Shown: piece after piece, positions 24,941 through 33,386 of the stretch
Layout: every line of letters begins with the position of its first letter
Position numbering within the stretch: position 1 is the stretch's first letter
Assembly: GCF_003751625.1 (NCBI RefSeq)
Contig: NZ_RJUL01000006.1
Span: 248,001 to 312,000, forward strand
Direction: 5' to 3'
Length of the DNA stretch: 64,000 nt
Source: Gallaecimonas pentaromativorans
GTDB lineage: Bacteria; Pseudomonadota; Gammaproteobacteria; Enterobacterales; Gallaecimonadaceae
Notes under the pieces: model-generated
Told to the model about the DNA's origin: nothing
What the model saw: the letters and a program-made list of their open reading frames with translations, nothing else
Databases searched by the model: none
Made by a program: the position numbers and the translations under genes

Positions 24941-26191
24941 TTACTGCACCAGACCTTGCAGCACATCAAAGAAGCGCGCCAGCTCCTCGGTGGTGTTGTA
25001 GTGCATGCACCCCACTCGCACTATGCCACTCTCCTCCAGCCCCAGTTGGCGCACCAGGCCCAGGGCATAGAAGTTACCATCGCCAAGACAAATACCGGCC
25101 GCCGCCATGGCTTCGGACACCGCTCTGTTAGCCACACCTTCTAGGGTAAAGGCGAAAGTGGGGGTGCGCTCGGCAAGGCGGGCCGGGTCGGTAATGCCAA
25201 AGATGCGAAGCCCAGGCACGGTCGCGGCGCGTTCCAAAAAGTACTGGCTGAGCTGCATTTCATGCTGCTTGCTGGCGCTATAGGTGGCCGCCAGGCGCTG
25301 GCGCCGGGGCAAGTCGGGGCTCAGGCCACTGAGCTCGGCCAGATGCTCGACCGTCGCCACGAACCCAGCCAAGGCTTCAAAGCTCTGGGTGCCGGTTTCA
25401 AACTTGTTCGGCGCAAGGTTGGTGGCAGGCTCCACCTTATATGGGGTGATGGCGTCTAGCAGCTGGTGGCGGCCAAAAACCATCCCCAGGTGCGGGCCAA
25501 AGAACTTGTAGCTGCTACACGCCAGGAAATCGCAACCGATGGCCTGCACGTCCACCAGTTCATGGGGGGTAAAGTGCACGGCATCGACCCACACCAGCGC
25601 CCCCACCTTATGGGCCGCTTCCACCACCTTTTTGACATCGACGATAGAGCCGGTGGTGTTGGAGGCGTGGGTCAGGGCCACCAGCTTGGTGCGCGGCGAC
25701 AGCTTGGCAAAGAGCGCCTGGTAATCGAGGGTGCAATCGGCCTCGACCAGCGGCACTTGGTGCACAGTGGCGCCTTTGTCGGCGGCAGCCTGCGCCCAGG
25801 ACGACACGTTGGAGTAGTGGTCCAATGCGGTGACGATAACCTCGTCCCCGGCTTGCCAGCCGCGGCTGATGGCGCGGCTCATGGCAAAGGTCAGGGTGGT
25901 CATGTTGGGGCCGAAGATGATTTCATCGCTGCTGGCCGCGCCCAATAAATCCCGGGCGGCGGCTCGCGCTTCGCTCATTACGGCGGTGGTTTTTTTCGAC
26001 GAGAAATAGGCGCCGCCCAGGTTGGCATTAAAGCGGCCCAGGTAGTCGGTCATGGCCGCCAGCACCGAGCTTGGTACCTGGGCGCCGCCGGGGCCGTCCA
26101 GGAAGATGGGGGTCAGGCCGTCTACTTGCTGATTAAGGGCGGGGAATTTTTCACGCAGGGCTGCAATATTCACAACTGGGTTTCCGTTCAC
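24941..26191 (-). CDS. cysteine desulfurase-like protein (class V aminotransferase fold)
   Basis: 416-residue PLP-dependent enzyme. FLDGPGGAQVPSSVLAAMTDYL, DEIIFGPNMTTLTFAMSRAI, TALDHYSNVSSW and VWVDAVHFTPHELVDVQ are typical of the SufS/NifS branch, and SSYKFFGPHLGM carries the Lys that binds PLP. It resembles the VC1184-type subfamily of cysteine desulfurase-like proteins rather than IscS or SufS; no Fe-S assembly genes are near, and the sulfur-transfer Cys loop is not obvious. It may be a desulfurase, a lyase or an aminotransferase. The start is GTG 26191, weakly supported; GTG at 26173 is an alternative. Confidence 0.85.
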   Translation of the reverse strand: MNGNPVVNIAALREKFPALNQQVDGLTPIFLDGPGGAQVPSSVLAAMTDYLGRFNANLGGAYFSSKKTTAVMSEARAAARDLLGAASSDEIIFGPNMTTLTFAMSRAISRGWQAGDEVIVTALDHYSNVSSWAQAAADKGATVHQVPLVEADCTLDYQALFAKLSPRTKLVALTHASNTTGSIVDVKKVVEAAHKVGALVWVDAVHFTPHELVDVQAIGCDFLACSSYKFFGPHLGMVFGRHQLLDAITPYKVEPATNLAPNKFETGTQSFEALAGFVATVEHLAELSGLSPDLPRRQRLAATYSASKQHEMQLSQYFLERAATVPGLRIFGITDPARLAERTPTFAFTLEGVANRAVSEAMAAAGICLGDGNFYALGLVRQLGLEESGIVRVGCMHYNTTEELARFFDVLQGLVQ

Positions 26192-26261
26192 GTCAAGGCG
26201 GCGCCAGTGTAAAGAGCCCCTTCGGGCAAGTCCAGCCTGGGGCTGTGCGGGGCGTCACCTT

Positions 26262-26744
26262 TCAGAACGGTTGCTGCTGCCAGCGGGACAACACATCCCC
26301 AAGATCGGCATTGGCGGTCAGCCCTGGCCGGGCAGGCAGAGGCTCACCTTTCACCTGCCAGGCGGCTTTGGGATCAAGGTCGGCCAGCACGTCATCTTGA
26401 ATAAAGCGGGCATCCTCGGCGCGGCCCAATTGCGGCTCGGGGTCGAGGCAGTCAAACAACCTGGCGGCCACCATGCCCTGCTGGTGAAACACCTCAGACA
26501 GGGCGACGGAGCGGGCCGGGGTACGGGCATCGGCGCCAAAGGGCCTTTTAGGAGCTGTGTCCAGCGCGCCTTTTGGCAAGCCCTGTTGCAACTCGGGGCT
26601 GGCAATGCCGGGCTTTTCCAACAAATCGTTGCCCAACATCGCCAGCAGCAGTGCAAAATCCGAACGCTGACCAGACGCCACCGCTGACGCCAGTTGGGGC
26701 GCCAGGGTTAGTTCGTCTTGGAAGGCAAGGCCGTTGATTTGCAC
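26262..26744 (-). CDS. conserved hypothetical protein, possibly VC2046/SO_2500 family
   Basis: 160 residues, soluble, no membrane segment. The N-terminal half (LTLAPQLASAVASGQRSDFALLLAMLGNDLLEKP) is predicted helical; the middle (LFDCLDPEPQLGRAEDARFIQDDVLADLD) is acidic. From memory the first half resembles the Vibrio/Shewanella family VC2046/SO_2500, whose function is unknown; I hold that weakly. The start GTG 26744 has no clear ribosome site. It is divergent from the tRNA-Tyr pair. Confidence 0.7.
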   Translation of the reverse strand: MQINGLAFQDELTLAPQLASAVASGQRSDFALLLAMLGNDLLEKPGIASPELQQGLPKGALDTAPKRPFGADARTPARSVALSEVFHQQGMVAARLFDCLDPEPQLGRAEDARFIQDDVLADLDPKAAWQVKGEPLPARPGLTANADLGDVLSRWQQQPF

Positions 26745-26815
26745 AGAAAATCATCATTTAACAGGGTTAAACCCTATATCGGCCGCTAAACCGGGATTTT
26801 TAGCAAATTTCTTCC

Positions 26816-26843
26816 TTTACATCAGATCGGATTTTGGTAGTAT
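26816..26843 (+). promoter_or_regulatory. promoter of the tRNA-Tyr pair
   Basis: TTTACA (26816-26821), 16 bases, TAGTAT (26838-26843), followed by the GC-rich stretch GGCGGCGC, a discriminator of the kind seen in stringently controlled stable-RNA promoters. Confidence 0.7.
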
Positions 26844-26857
26844 GGCGGCGCATCGGC

Positions 26858-26942
26858 GGTGGGGTTCCCGAGCGGCCAAAGGGATCAGACTGTAAATCTG
26901 ACGGCTCAGCCTTCGAAGGTTCGAATCCTTCCCCCACCACCA
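26858..26942 (+). tRNA. tRNA-Tyr (anticodon GTA)
   Basis: 85 bases with encoded CCA. The acceptor stem GGTGGGG pairs with CCCCACC; the anticodon loop is CTGTAAA, the TPsiC arm carries GGTTCGAATCC, and the long variable arm marks a class II tRNA. It closely matches E. coli tRNA-Tyr. Confidence 0.98.
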
Positions 26943-26992
26943 TCCTTTACAACGAAAGTGGCTCAAGCGGCGGCTTTCCATATACCGAACCC

Positions 26993-27077
26993 GGTGGGGT
27001 TCCCGAGTGGCCAAAGGGATCAGACTGTAAATCTGACGGCTCAGCCTTCGAAGGTTCGAATCCTTCCCCCACCACCA
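26993..27077 (+). tRNA. tRNA-Tyr (anticodon GTA), second copy
   Basis: Same 85-base tRNA as the copy at 26858-26942, differing at one D-loop base (GAGTGG here, GAGCGG there). A 50-base spacer separates the copies, and a terminator follows this one, so they form one transcript. Confidence 0.98.
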
Positions 27078-27082
27078 TATAT

Positions 27083-27108
27083 GCCGCCTTTGGGGCGGCT
27101 TTTTTTTT
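27083..27108 (+). terminator. terminator of the tRNA-Tyr operon
   Basis: The stem GCCGCC/GGCGGC is followed by nine T. Confidence 0.9.
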
Positions 27109-27148
27109 GGGTTATACTGCCCGCCCTTTTGCGACTAAGGCTTTGTCA

Positions 27149-27877
27149 GTGGAACTTCAGGAACTCACCGATCAGTTGGTTGCCCGCTACCAGGAAGGCC
27201 TGGAAATGTGGCAGTACAACCACGAAACCGAAGCCGGCCAGTTTACTGGCAGCTTTCTGGTGCATCGTGATTGGGAAACCCTGACCACCACCGAGCCCGG
27301 CAGCTGGCTGGCGTGCCTCATTTATTGCCTGGAAGTGGCCGCCGTGGTGCGCCTGGCTAACGAACTGCCAGGCCTCGGCACCCTGCCCGACGCCAAGCAA
27401 TTGGAGCTTGCCGCTCTTATCAGCGAAGCGGAAATGAGCGCGGCGCTGCTTCGCGCCCTGCCCCAAGGCTTTGGCGACGATCACCCCAAGGGTGACGAAG
27501 AGCGCGAGTTTATTCCTGACGAAGCCCACGAGATGCTGGACATACTGGTGCGCCTAGCCGACTCGGCCCCCGAGGAGCACCAGCACGACGGCGACTCCTT
27601 TATCTGCCTGATGGACACTTTGCAGTCCGGCGCCGTGGATTTTGCCGCCCAGTACGTGGCCGAAGACAGCAATATGATGCAGCCAAGCCTCGGGGCCAGC
27701 GCCATTTTGCAAGACATGCTGGTGGAAATGACGGTGCTGGACCAAGACTACGTAGCCCAGCGGCTACTGACCTTTATCCAGCGCTTTTGTAACCCGCTGC
27801 TCACCGCCCAGCGCCTGGAAATGCTCACCGAAATGATGGGCAAACCCACCAAAGCTCCTATGGGCCGCCTGCACTAA
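27149..27877 (+). CDS. conserved hypothetical acidic protein
   Basis: 242 residues, soluble, rich in Glu, Asp and Leu, predicted almost wholly helical. Marked segments: MELQELTDQLVARYQEGLEMW, FLVHRDWETLTTTEPGSWLACLIYCLEVAAVVRLANELPG and SFICLMDTLQSGAVDFAAQYV. I do not recognise the family. I choose GTG 27149 because AAGG lies eight bases before it and the tRNA genes end just upstream; an open frame running back through the tRNAs is meaningless. It stands alone after the tRNA terminator. Confidence 0.75.
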   Translation: MELQELTDQLVARYQEGLEMWQYNHETEAGQFTGSFLVHRDWETLTTTEPGSWLACLIYCLEVAAVVRLANELPGLGTLPDAKQLELAALISEAEMSAALLRALPQGFGDDHPKGDEEREFIPDEAHEMLDILVRLADSAPEEHQHDGDSFICLMDTLQSGAVDFAAQYVAEDSNMMQPSLGASAILQDMLVEMTVLDQDYVAQRLLTFIQRFCNPLLTAQRLEMLTEMMGKPTKAPMGRLH

Positions 27878-27906
27878 AACACAGGTAAGCAACAGCGGAC
27901 CTTGCG

Positions 27907-27951
27907 CCCCCTGGTTAAAAGTTCAACAATGAGAAGAACTTACCCAGGGGG
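27907..27951 (+). promoter_or_regulatory. inverted repeat that could hide the ribosome site of the next gene
   Basis: CCCCCTGG (27907-27914) and CCAGGGGG (27944-27951) are exact complements 29 bases apart. The right arm contains AGGGGG, the ribosome-binding site of the gene starting at 27957, so the folded leader would block translation. Confidence 0.45.
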
Positions 27952-27956
27952 ATAAC

Positions 27957-28253
27957 ATGAAGACAACAGCCCTAGCCTTGCTCGGCAGCACCCTGTTGCT
28001 CAGCGCCTGTACCTCAACCAACCCTTGTGAACGTATTGTCGAAATGAGCGACCAGGCCCGGCGCTGCGATATGATGCGCCGCAACATGGACAACCTCAAA
28101 GACAACCCCCAGTTGATGAGCGCCGCCAAAGAGCGTTATCAGCAAGAATGCGTCAACTTCCTTTACTACCAAGAGAACTTTTCCGACGAAGAGCTCAAGT
28201 GTCTGAGCCCGGAAGAGAAGAAGGCATTGCGCACTCGCAGCCAGCAAAAGTAG
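27957..28253 (+). CDS. small lipoprotein, hypothetical
   Basis: 98 residues. The signal peptide MKTTALALLGSTLLLSAC ends in a lipobox with Cys18. The mature protein is mostly helical and charged (MSDQARRCDMMRRNMDNLKDNP, RYQQECVNFLYYQENFSDEELKCL) with three more Cys. I do not recognise the family. The ribosome site AGGGGG is strong but may be sequestered by an inverted repeat. ridA follows 37 bases later. Confidence 0.8.
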   Translation: MKTTALALLGSTLLLSACTSTNPCERIVEMSDQARRCDMMRRNMDNLKDNPQLMSAAKERYQQECVNFLYYQENFSDEELKCLSPEEKKALRTRSQQK

Positions 28254-28290
28254 CTGGTAACCTTCAGCCATCTGAAGGAGGAAAAGCGCG

Positions 28291-28671
28291 ATGTCTCAAA
28301 CCATTATCAACACCCAAGACGCTCCGGCGGCCATTGGCCCTTATGTGCAGGCCCGCCGCGTGGGGCCATTCCTTTATACGTCCGGGCAGATCCCCATCGA
28401 CCCTAAAACCGGTGACGTAGTCGAGGGTATCGAAGCCCAGACCGAGCAGGCCCTTAACAACCTGCTGGCCATTCTCAAAGCCGCCGGTTTCGACAAAGAG
28501 CACGTGCTCAAAACCACGGTCTTTATCAAGGATATGAACCAGTTCGCCACCATCAACGGCATCTATGAGCGTTTCTTTGGCGACCACAAGCCAGCCCGCA
28601 GCTGCGTGGAAGTGGCGCGCCTGCCCAAAGACGTGCTGGTAGAAGTCGAGGCAGTAGCCTACGGCGAGTAA
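28291..28671 (+). CDS. ridA: RidA family 2-iminobutanoate/2-iminopropanoate deaminase
   Basis: 126-residue enzyme that hydrolyses reactive enamine/imine intermediates released by PLP enzymes such as threonine dehydratase. APAAIGPYVQARRVGPFLYTSGQIPIDPKTG and the C-terminal RSCVEVARLPKDVLVEVEAVA are the RidA signatures, the latter with the conserved Arg that binds the substrate carboxylate. GAAGGAGG lies upstream of ATG 28291. Confidence 0.96.
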   Translation: MSQTIINTQDAPAAIGPYVQARRVGPFLYTSGQIPIDPKTGDVVEGIEAQTEQALNNLLAILKAAGFDKEHVLKTTVFIKDMNQFATINGIYERFFGDHKPARSCVEVARLPKDVLVEVEAVAYGE

Positions 28672-28674
28672 AAG

Positions 28675-28694
28675 AGGCGGCCCAGGCCGCCTTT
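28675..28694 (+). terminator. probable terminator of ridA
   Basis: The stem AGGCGGC/GCCGCCT is followed by only a short TTTC, so it is a weaker terminator than others here. Confidence 0.55.
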
Positions 28695-28757
28695 CATCGC
28701 CGCCGGTAACGGCGGCCTGTGTTACCCTAGCCTCACCATTTAGCGATACTCCTAGCC

Positions 28758-29567
28758 ATGAAAATTATCTCATTCAACATCAATGGCCTGCGCGCCCGCC
28801 TTCATCAACTGCAAGCCCTTATCGACAAGCACCAGCCCGATATCATCGGCCTGCAGGAAACCAAGGTGCATGATGACCAATTCCCGCTGGAAGAGGTTCG
28901 CGCCATGGGTTACGAGGTGCACTTTCATGGTCAAAAAGGCCACTACGGCGTGGCTATGCTCTCCAAGCAGTCGCCGGTATCGGTGCAAAAAGGCTTCCCC
29001 ACTGATGGGGAAGAAGCCCAGCGCCGCATGATCATCGGCCGTTTCACCTTGCCGGACGGCAGCCCGCTGACGGTGCTGAACGGTTACTTCCCGCAAGGGG
29101 AAAACCGCAGCCACGAGCTGAAATTCCCGGCCAAGGAAAAGTTCTACGCCGATTTGATGCACTATCTTGAGCAGCACCACAGCCCCGATGAGGCGGTGGC
29201 GATCATCGGTGACATGAACATCTCCTGCACCGACTTAGACATCGGTATCGGTGAAGCCAACGCCAAGCGCTGGCTCAAAGAAGGCAAGTGCTCGTTCCTG
29301 CCCGAAGAGCGCCAGTGGATGGACAAACTGCTGGGCTGGGGTCTGGTGGATACCTTCCGCGCCGAGCACCCCGACACCGCCGACCGCTACTCCTGGTTTG
29401 ACTACCGCTCCAAGGGCTTTGACGACAACCGTGGCCTGCGTATCGACCTGGTACTGGCCACCCGCCCCCTGGCTCAAAAGGCGGTGGAGACCGGCATCGA
29501 CTACGAGCTGCGCGGCATAGAGAAACCCTCGGACCACGCCCCCATCTGGACCACCTTCAAGGTCTGA
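28758..29567 (+). CDS. xthA: exodeoxyribonuclease III
   Basis: 269-residue AP endonuclease and 3'-5' exonuclease of base-excision repair; same length class as E. coli XthA (268). Active-site motifs: FNINGLRAR (Asn), GLQETKVHD (metal Glu), [11 protein letters not shown] (Tyr), [14 protein letters not shown] (Asp, Asn), [11 protein letters not shown], and [10 protein letters not shown] (final Asp-His). Confidence 0.97.
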   Translation: MKIISFNINGLRARLHQLQALIDKHQPDIIGLQETKVHDDQFPLEEVRAMGYEVHFHGQKGHYGVAMLSKQSPVSVQKGFPTDGEEAQRRMIIGRFTLPDGSPLTVLNGYFPQGENRSHELKFPAKEKFYADLMHYLEQHHSPDEAVAIIGDMNISCTDLDIGIGEANAKRWLKEGKCSFLPEERQWMDKLLGWGLVDTFRAEHPDTADRYSWFDYRSKGFDDNRGLRIDLVLATRPLAQKAVETGIDYELRGIEKPSDHAPIWTTFKV

Positions 29568-29570
29568 ACA

Positions 29571-29595
29571 AAGCCGGTCGCCAGACCGGCTTTTT
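29571..29595 (+). terminator. rho-independent terminator of xthA
   Basis: The stem AAGCCGGTC/GACCGGCTT with a GCCA loop is followed by a short T-run. Confidence 0.85.
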
Positions 29596-29625
29596 AACCT
29601 AAGGGCCATCTCAAGGACAGCATTT

Positions 29626-30099
29626 GTGACCGCATCAACCAAGGCAACTATGGACACCCTGACGCTTTTTATCGTTATCACCCTGGCAGCCGGCGCCATG
29701 ATGCCGCTGCAGGCCGGTATCAATGCCCAACTGGCCGCCAACACCGGCGGCGCTATATGGGCCGCCTTTATCAGCTTTGGGGTAGGCACCTTGGTGCTGG
29801 CCCTATACCTGCTTTTGACCCGCCAAGGGGTGCCCAGCGCCGGCGCCTTGGCCGCCCTGCCCTGGTGGCAATGGAGCGGCGGCCTGCTGGGGGCCTTTTT
29901 CGTGGCGGTGGCGGCTTTTGTGGCGCCGCGGCTGGGGGCGGCGGCCTTTATCGGTTTTCTGGTGGCCGGGCAAATGCTGGCATCCTTGCTGCTGGACCAT
30001 CAAGGCTGGGTGGGTTACCTGCAAAAGGAAATCAACCCTTACCGCATCGCCGGCGCCCTGCTGGTCATTGGTGGCGTGGTGCTTATTCGCCGCAATTAA
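29626..30099 (+). CDS. DMT superfamily transporter, YdcZ/DUF606 type
   Basis: 157-residue membrane protein with five hydrophobic segments, the small YdcZ type of drug/metabolite transporters. PLQAGINAQLAANTGGAIWAAFISFGVGTL is the DUF606 signature, repeated in spirit by GAAAFIGFLVAGQMLASLLLDH in the second half. The substrate is unknown. Two starts are plausible: GTG 29626 with AAGGA eight bases upstream and ATG 29650 with AAGG five bases upstream. It overlaps the next, convergent stop by four bases. Confidence 0.88.
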   Translation: MTASTKATMDTLTLFIVITLAAGAMMPLQAGINAQLAANTGGAIWAAFISFGVGTLVLALYLLLTRQGVPSAGALAALPWWQWSGGLLGAFFVAVAAFVAPRLGAAAFIGFLVAGQMLASLLLDHQGWVGYLQKEINPYRIAGALLVIGGVVLIRRN

Positions 30100-30452
30100 T
30101 CGCCGATAAGCTGGGTGTCTTGTTCGGTATGCAAGAACAGCCACAACAGCTTTTGGCTGGCTGACCAGAAGGCGTGGCCATACTCTAAGGGTGATTTGAA
30201 AAACGGCGCCGCATCAATACTTTGAAAATCCACAGGCACCTCGGTAATGGCCCGGCGCACCGCGCCGTTACCGATGAGGTTAAATAGCTGCGGGTCGGGA
30301 GGCGCCAGGGTATCGGCGTGGCATTGGGGCAGCTTGTCGAGCCCGACCTCGGCAAAAAACCACCAGCCGTGGCTGCCGTTATCGGAGACAAAACAAGTAT
30401 GAAGCGGGGACAACTCCCCTAGATTGACGTAGCGGGGCAAAACAGTGGACAT
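30096..30452 (-). CDS. hypothetical protein
   Basis: 118 residues, soluble, no signal peptide. Composition is aromatic-rich: NGSHGWWFFAEVGLDKLPQCH, YGHAFWSASQKLLWLFLH. AAGGAGGG is well placed before the ATG at 30452, which supports a real gene. I do not recognise the family. It lies downstream of maeA on the same strand but behind the terminator at 30501-30529, so it has its own promoter. A longer frame to 30479 ignores the ribosome site. Confidence 0.72.
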   Translation of the reverse strand: MSTVLPRYVNLGELSPLHTCFVSDNGSHGWWFFAEVGLDKLPQCHADTLAPPDPQLFNLIGNGAVRRAITEVPVDFQSIDAAPFFKSPLEYGHAFWSASQKLLWLFLHTEQDTQLIGD

Positions 30453-30500
30453 AGAACCCTCCTTGGTTTCCAAGGCCACAGTCTGCCCAAAATGGCTGCG

Positions 30501-30529
30501 AAAAAAAACCCGCCTTTCGGCGGGTTTTT
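30501..30529 (-). terminator. rho-independent terminator of maeA-yciA
   Basis: The stem ACCCGCC/GGCGGGT with a TTTC loop is followed by eight U on the minus strand. Confidence 0.9.
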
Positions 30530-30533
30530 CATA

Positions 30534-32225
30534 TCAGAACGAGGTGCGGCGGTAATTGCGATAGCGCGGCAACCAGAAGTTCTTCTCGATAGCGGCGATC
30601 AGCGCCTCGTCAGAGGTGGTGAGTGCGACGTCATCGTCCTGAGCCTGTTTGGCCACAGCCAGGGCAATGTACTTGCTCACTTCCTGGATGTCGGATACCA
30701 GCGGCAGTACCGGGCCTGAGCCCTCGTTGGCAAGCGGTGAGCAGTCAGCCAGTGCCCTGGAGGCAGCCATCAGCATGTTGTCGGTCACCCGTTTGGCTTT
30801 GGCCGCCAGAACTCCAAGGCCGATGCCAGGGAAGATGTAGGAGTTGTTGCACTGGGCAATGGCCACCTTCTCGTCGCCTACCAGGGCAGGGGCAAAAGGG
30901 CTGCCTGTAGCGACCATGGCTTTGCCGTCGGTCCAGTTAAGGATCTCCTGGGGCGTGGCTTCCACCCGCGAGGTGGGATTGGACAGCGGCATCACAAACG
31001 GACGCTCGCAGCCGGCCAGCATGGTTTTGATAACTTCTTCGGTAAAGAGACCGCGCTGGCCGGACACCCCGACAAGGATGCTGGGTTTGGCGTTTTTGAT
31101 CACTTCCAGCAGGGAAATGTTGTCCCCTTCGGTCTCCCAGCTGTCCAGCAGATCAACGTGCTGAGACAGGCGGCTTTGGAAGTTCATCAGGTTGGGCATG
31201 TCGCTGGTCAGAAGGCCCCAGCGGTCCACCATGAACACCCGGGCGCGGGCCTCGGCTTCGGTCAGGCCTTCGGTCTGCATGGCCGCCACGATTTGCTCGG
31301 CAATGCCGCATCCGGCGCTACCGGCGCCCAGAAACACCACTTTCTGGTCTTTGAGCAGCTCGCCTTTGGCCTTACAGGCAGCCCACAGGGTGCCGACGGT
31401 CACGGCAGCAGTGCCCTGGATATCGTCGTTGAAGCAGCACAGATCGTCTTTGTAGCGTTCCAGCAGCGGCATGGCGTTGGCTTGGGCGAAGTCTTCAAAC
31501 TGCAACAGGGCATTGGGCCAGCGGCGTTTTACCGCCTGGATGAAGGTTTCGACGAAGGCGTAGTACTCGTCACCGCTGATGCGGTTTTGACGGCGGCCCA
31601 TGTACATGGGGTCGTCCAGCAGATCGGGGTTGTTGGTACCCACGTCCAGTACCACCGGCAAGGTATAAGCCGGGCTGATACCGCCACAGGCGGTGTACAG
31701 GGACAATTTACCGATGGGAATGCCCATGCCACCAATACCTTGGTCGCCAAGGCCGAGGATCCGCTCACCGTCGGTCACCACGATGATCTTCACATTCTGC
31801 TTGGTGGCGTTTTGCAGGATATCGTCGATATGGTCTTTATCTTCGTAGGATATAAAGAGGCCACGGTGAGTACGGTAGATTTTGGAAAATTCCTGGCAAG
31901 CCTGGCCCACTGTAGGGGTGTAGATAATCGGCATCACCTCTTCGAGGTGCTCTTCCAGCAGGCGATAGAACAGGGTCTCGTTGTTGTCCTGAATGGAGCG
32001 CAAGTAAACGTGCTTGTCCAGATCAGAGGTGCAGCTGCAGAACTGGGCATAGGCCCGCTCTTTTTGTTCTTCAATGGTTTCAACATACTGCGGCACCAGG
32101 CCCAGCAAGTTGAAATGAATGCGCTCTTCCTGGGTAAAGGCACTGCCTTTATTGAGCAGGGGGGACTCCAGCAGGGCCGGGCCCGCGTAGGGGATGTACA
32201 GAGGGCGTTTCGGGCTTTGGCTCAT
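30534..32225 (-). CDS. maeA: NAD-dependent malic enzyme
   Basis: 563-residue oxidative decarboxylase converting malate to pyruvate and CO2 with NAD (E. coli MaeA is 565). Motifs: [59 protein letters not shown] with metal ligands, [18 protein letters not shown] and the Rossmann [14 protein letters not shown]. The first gene upstream, yciA, is three bases away, so they form an operon. Confidence 0.97.
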   Translation of the reverse strand: MSQSPKRPLYIPYAGPALLESPLLNKGSAFTQEERIHFNLLGLVPQYVETIEEQKERAYAQFCSCTSDLDKHVYLRSIQDNNETLFYRLLEEHLEEVMPIIYTPTVGQACQEFSKIYRTHRGLFISYEDKDHIDDILQNATKQNVKIIVVTDGERILGLGDQGIGGMGIPIGKLSLYTACGGISPAYTLPVVLDVGTNNPDLLDDPMYMGRRQNRISGDEYYAFVETFIQAVKRRWPNALLQFEDFAQANAMPLLERYKDDLCCFNDDIQGTAAVTVGTLWAACKAKGELLKDQKVVFLGAGSAGCGIAEQIVAAMQTEGLTEAEARARVFMVDRWGLLTSDMPNLMNFQSRLSQHVDLLDSWETEGDNISLLEVIKNAKPSILVGVSGQRGLFTEEVIKTMLAGCERPFVMPLSNPTSRVEATPQEILNWTDGKAMVATGSPFAPALVGDEKVAIAQCNNSYIFPGIGLGVLAAKAKRVTDNMLMAASRALADCSPLANEGSGPVLPLVSDIQEVSKYIALAVAKQAQDDDVALTTSDEALIAAIEKNFWLPRYRNYRRTSF

Positions 32226-32228
32226 TGA

Positions 32229-32627
32229 TTAATCCTTCGGTACTGGGCGGGGGCGGCCAGCATCGTCGATGGCAACATAGGTGTAAGTGGCTTCGGTTAC
32301 GCAATAACGTCCGGCATTTTCATCGCGCAGCAGCGGCTTGATCCACACTTCGAGTTTTATGGTCATGGAAGTCCGGCCGATGCGGGTACATTCACCATAG
32401 ACGCAAACCACATCGCCAACCTTGACCGGTTGATGAAAGGTCATCCCTTCAACGGCAACGGTGGCAATACGGCCTTTGGCGATTTCGGTAGCGAGCATGC
32501 CGCCACCAAGGTCCATTTGGGACATGATCCAGCCGCCGAAAATGTCACCGTTTTGGTTGGTGTCGGCAGGCATGGTCTGGGTACGGATGATGAGATCCCC
32601 ACTGGGATGGCGTTTGGCGTCGGTCAT
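32229..32627 (-). CDS. yciA: acyl-CoA thioesterase YciA
   Basis: 132-residue hot-dog thioesterase, the same length as E. coli YciA. RTQTMPADTNQNGDIFGGWIMSQMDLGG holds the catalytic Asn-Asp region and the HGG-like turn, and VAVEGMTFHQPVKVGDVVCVYGEC is the core strand pair. It hydrolyses a range of acyl-CoA esters to spare free CoA. It lies three bases before maeA. Confidence 0.94.
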   Translation of the reverse strand: MTDAKRHPSGDLIIRTQTMPADTNQNGDIFGGWIMSQMDLGGGMLATEIAKGRIATVAVEGMTFHQPVKVGDVVCVYGECTRIGRTSMTIKLEVWIKPLLRDENAGRYCVTEATYTYVAIDDAGRPRPVPKD

Positions 32628-32685
32628 ACAGCACTCCTCAAAAGAGGCTGTTAACTATACCGATATCAATGGCTTTTGACTACGT

Positions 32686-33117
32686 TCACTCGGTCCGACC
32701 AAAGGCCTTGTCGCCCTTGCTGAAAGCTTGCTCCATGGCCAGCGCCAGCTCCAGGTAACGGGCGCCCTCAAGCTTGACGCTGGGCTTGATGCCCTGGCCT
32801 TTCATGCGCTCGGAAAGCTGGGCCAACCAGTGCCGGTCGCCGGGGCTAAGAGGTTTGCGCCCCTCCCTGCCCAGCCACAGCAAGCCTTGCAGCGGCAGGC
32901 TCAGCATCAGCAGCGCCATCATGCCCTGTAGTGGGCTCAGGCTTTGGTGGTTGAGGTTAAAACTGACCAGCAACCAGGCAAAGGTCATGCCCGGCAAATA
33001 ATAAAGCAAGCCTTTGGCGAGCAGCACCGTCTGGGTAAGGGGAAAACGCAGCATCAGGGAGCGACGCACCGGCCAGTGCTTGAGCAGACGGTAACCATCT
33101 CGAACCAGTTCCCACAT
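32686..33117 (-). CDS. yfbV: UPF0208 family membrane protein YfbV
   Basis: 143-residue protein with two membrane segments (LAKGLLYYLPGMTFAWLLVSF and LQGMMALLMLSLPLQGLLWLG). The start MWELVRDGYRLLKHWPVRRSL is typical of YfbV; E. coli YfbV is 151 residues. Absence in E. coli is linked to altered Ter macrodomain organisation. I start at ATG 33117 with AGGAGG seven bases upstream. In E. coli this gene lies divergent to ackA-pta; here pta follows but ackA is missing. Confidence 0.92.
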   Translation of the reverse strand: MWELVRDGYRLLKHWPVRRSLMLRFPLTQTVLLAKGLLYYLPGMTFAWLLVSFNLNHQSLSPLQGMMALLMLSLPLQGLLWLGREGRKPLSPGDRHWLAQLSERMKGQGIKPSVKLEGARYLELALAMEQAFSKGDKAFGRTE

Positions 33118-33386
33118 GGCGGGGCCTCCTGATACAACCTTATAAGAAGCAGACACTCTACTTCCTCACACTAGCACGACTCAACGGATTTTGGGCGGCC
33201 AAACAGGCAAGGTTCAAATGCGTAACCTGTGATCTGCCGCCACGGCTTTACACCCCAGACGCAAGTCGAATAGCCAACAGGGGCAGCTTTGTGGCTTATG
33301 AATAGTTAAGCTTTCCCCCATACAACCATAAGAACCGGCTTTGCAGGCCGGTCAGCAGAAACGATGCAGCATAGAAAGGACATTCC

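Noticed and set aside
26834-27148. Protein frame running through both tRNA-Tyr genes
   Set aside because: The frame repeats because the tRNA genes repeat; the real gene starts at GTG 27149 after the tRNA terminator.
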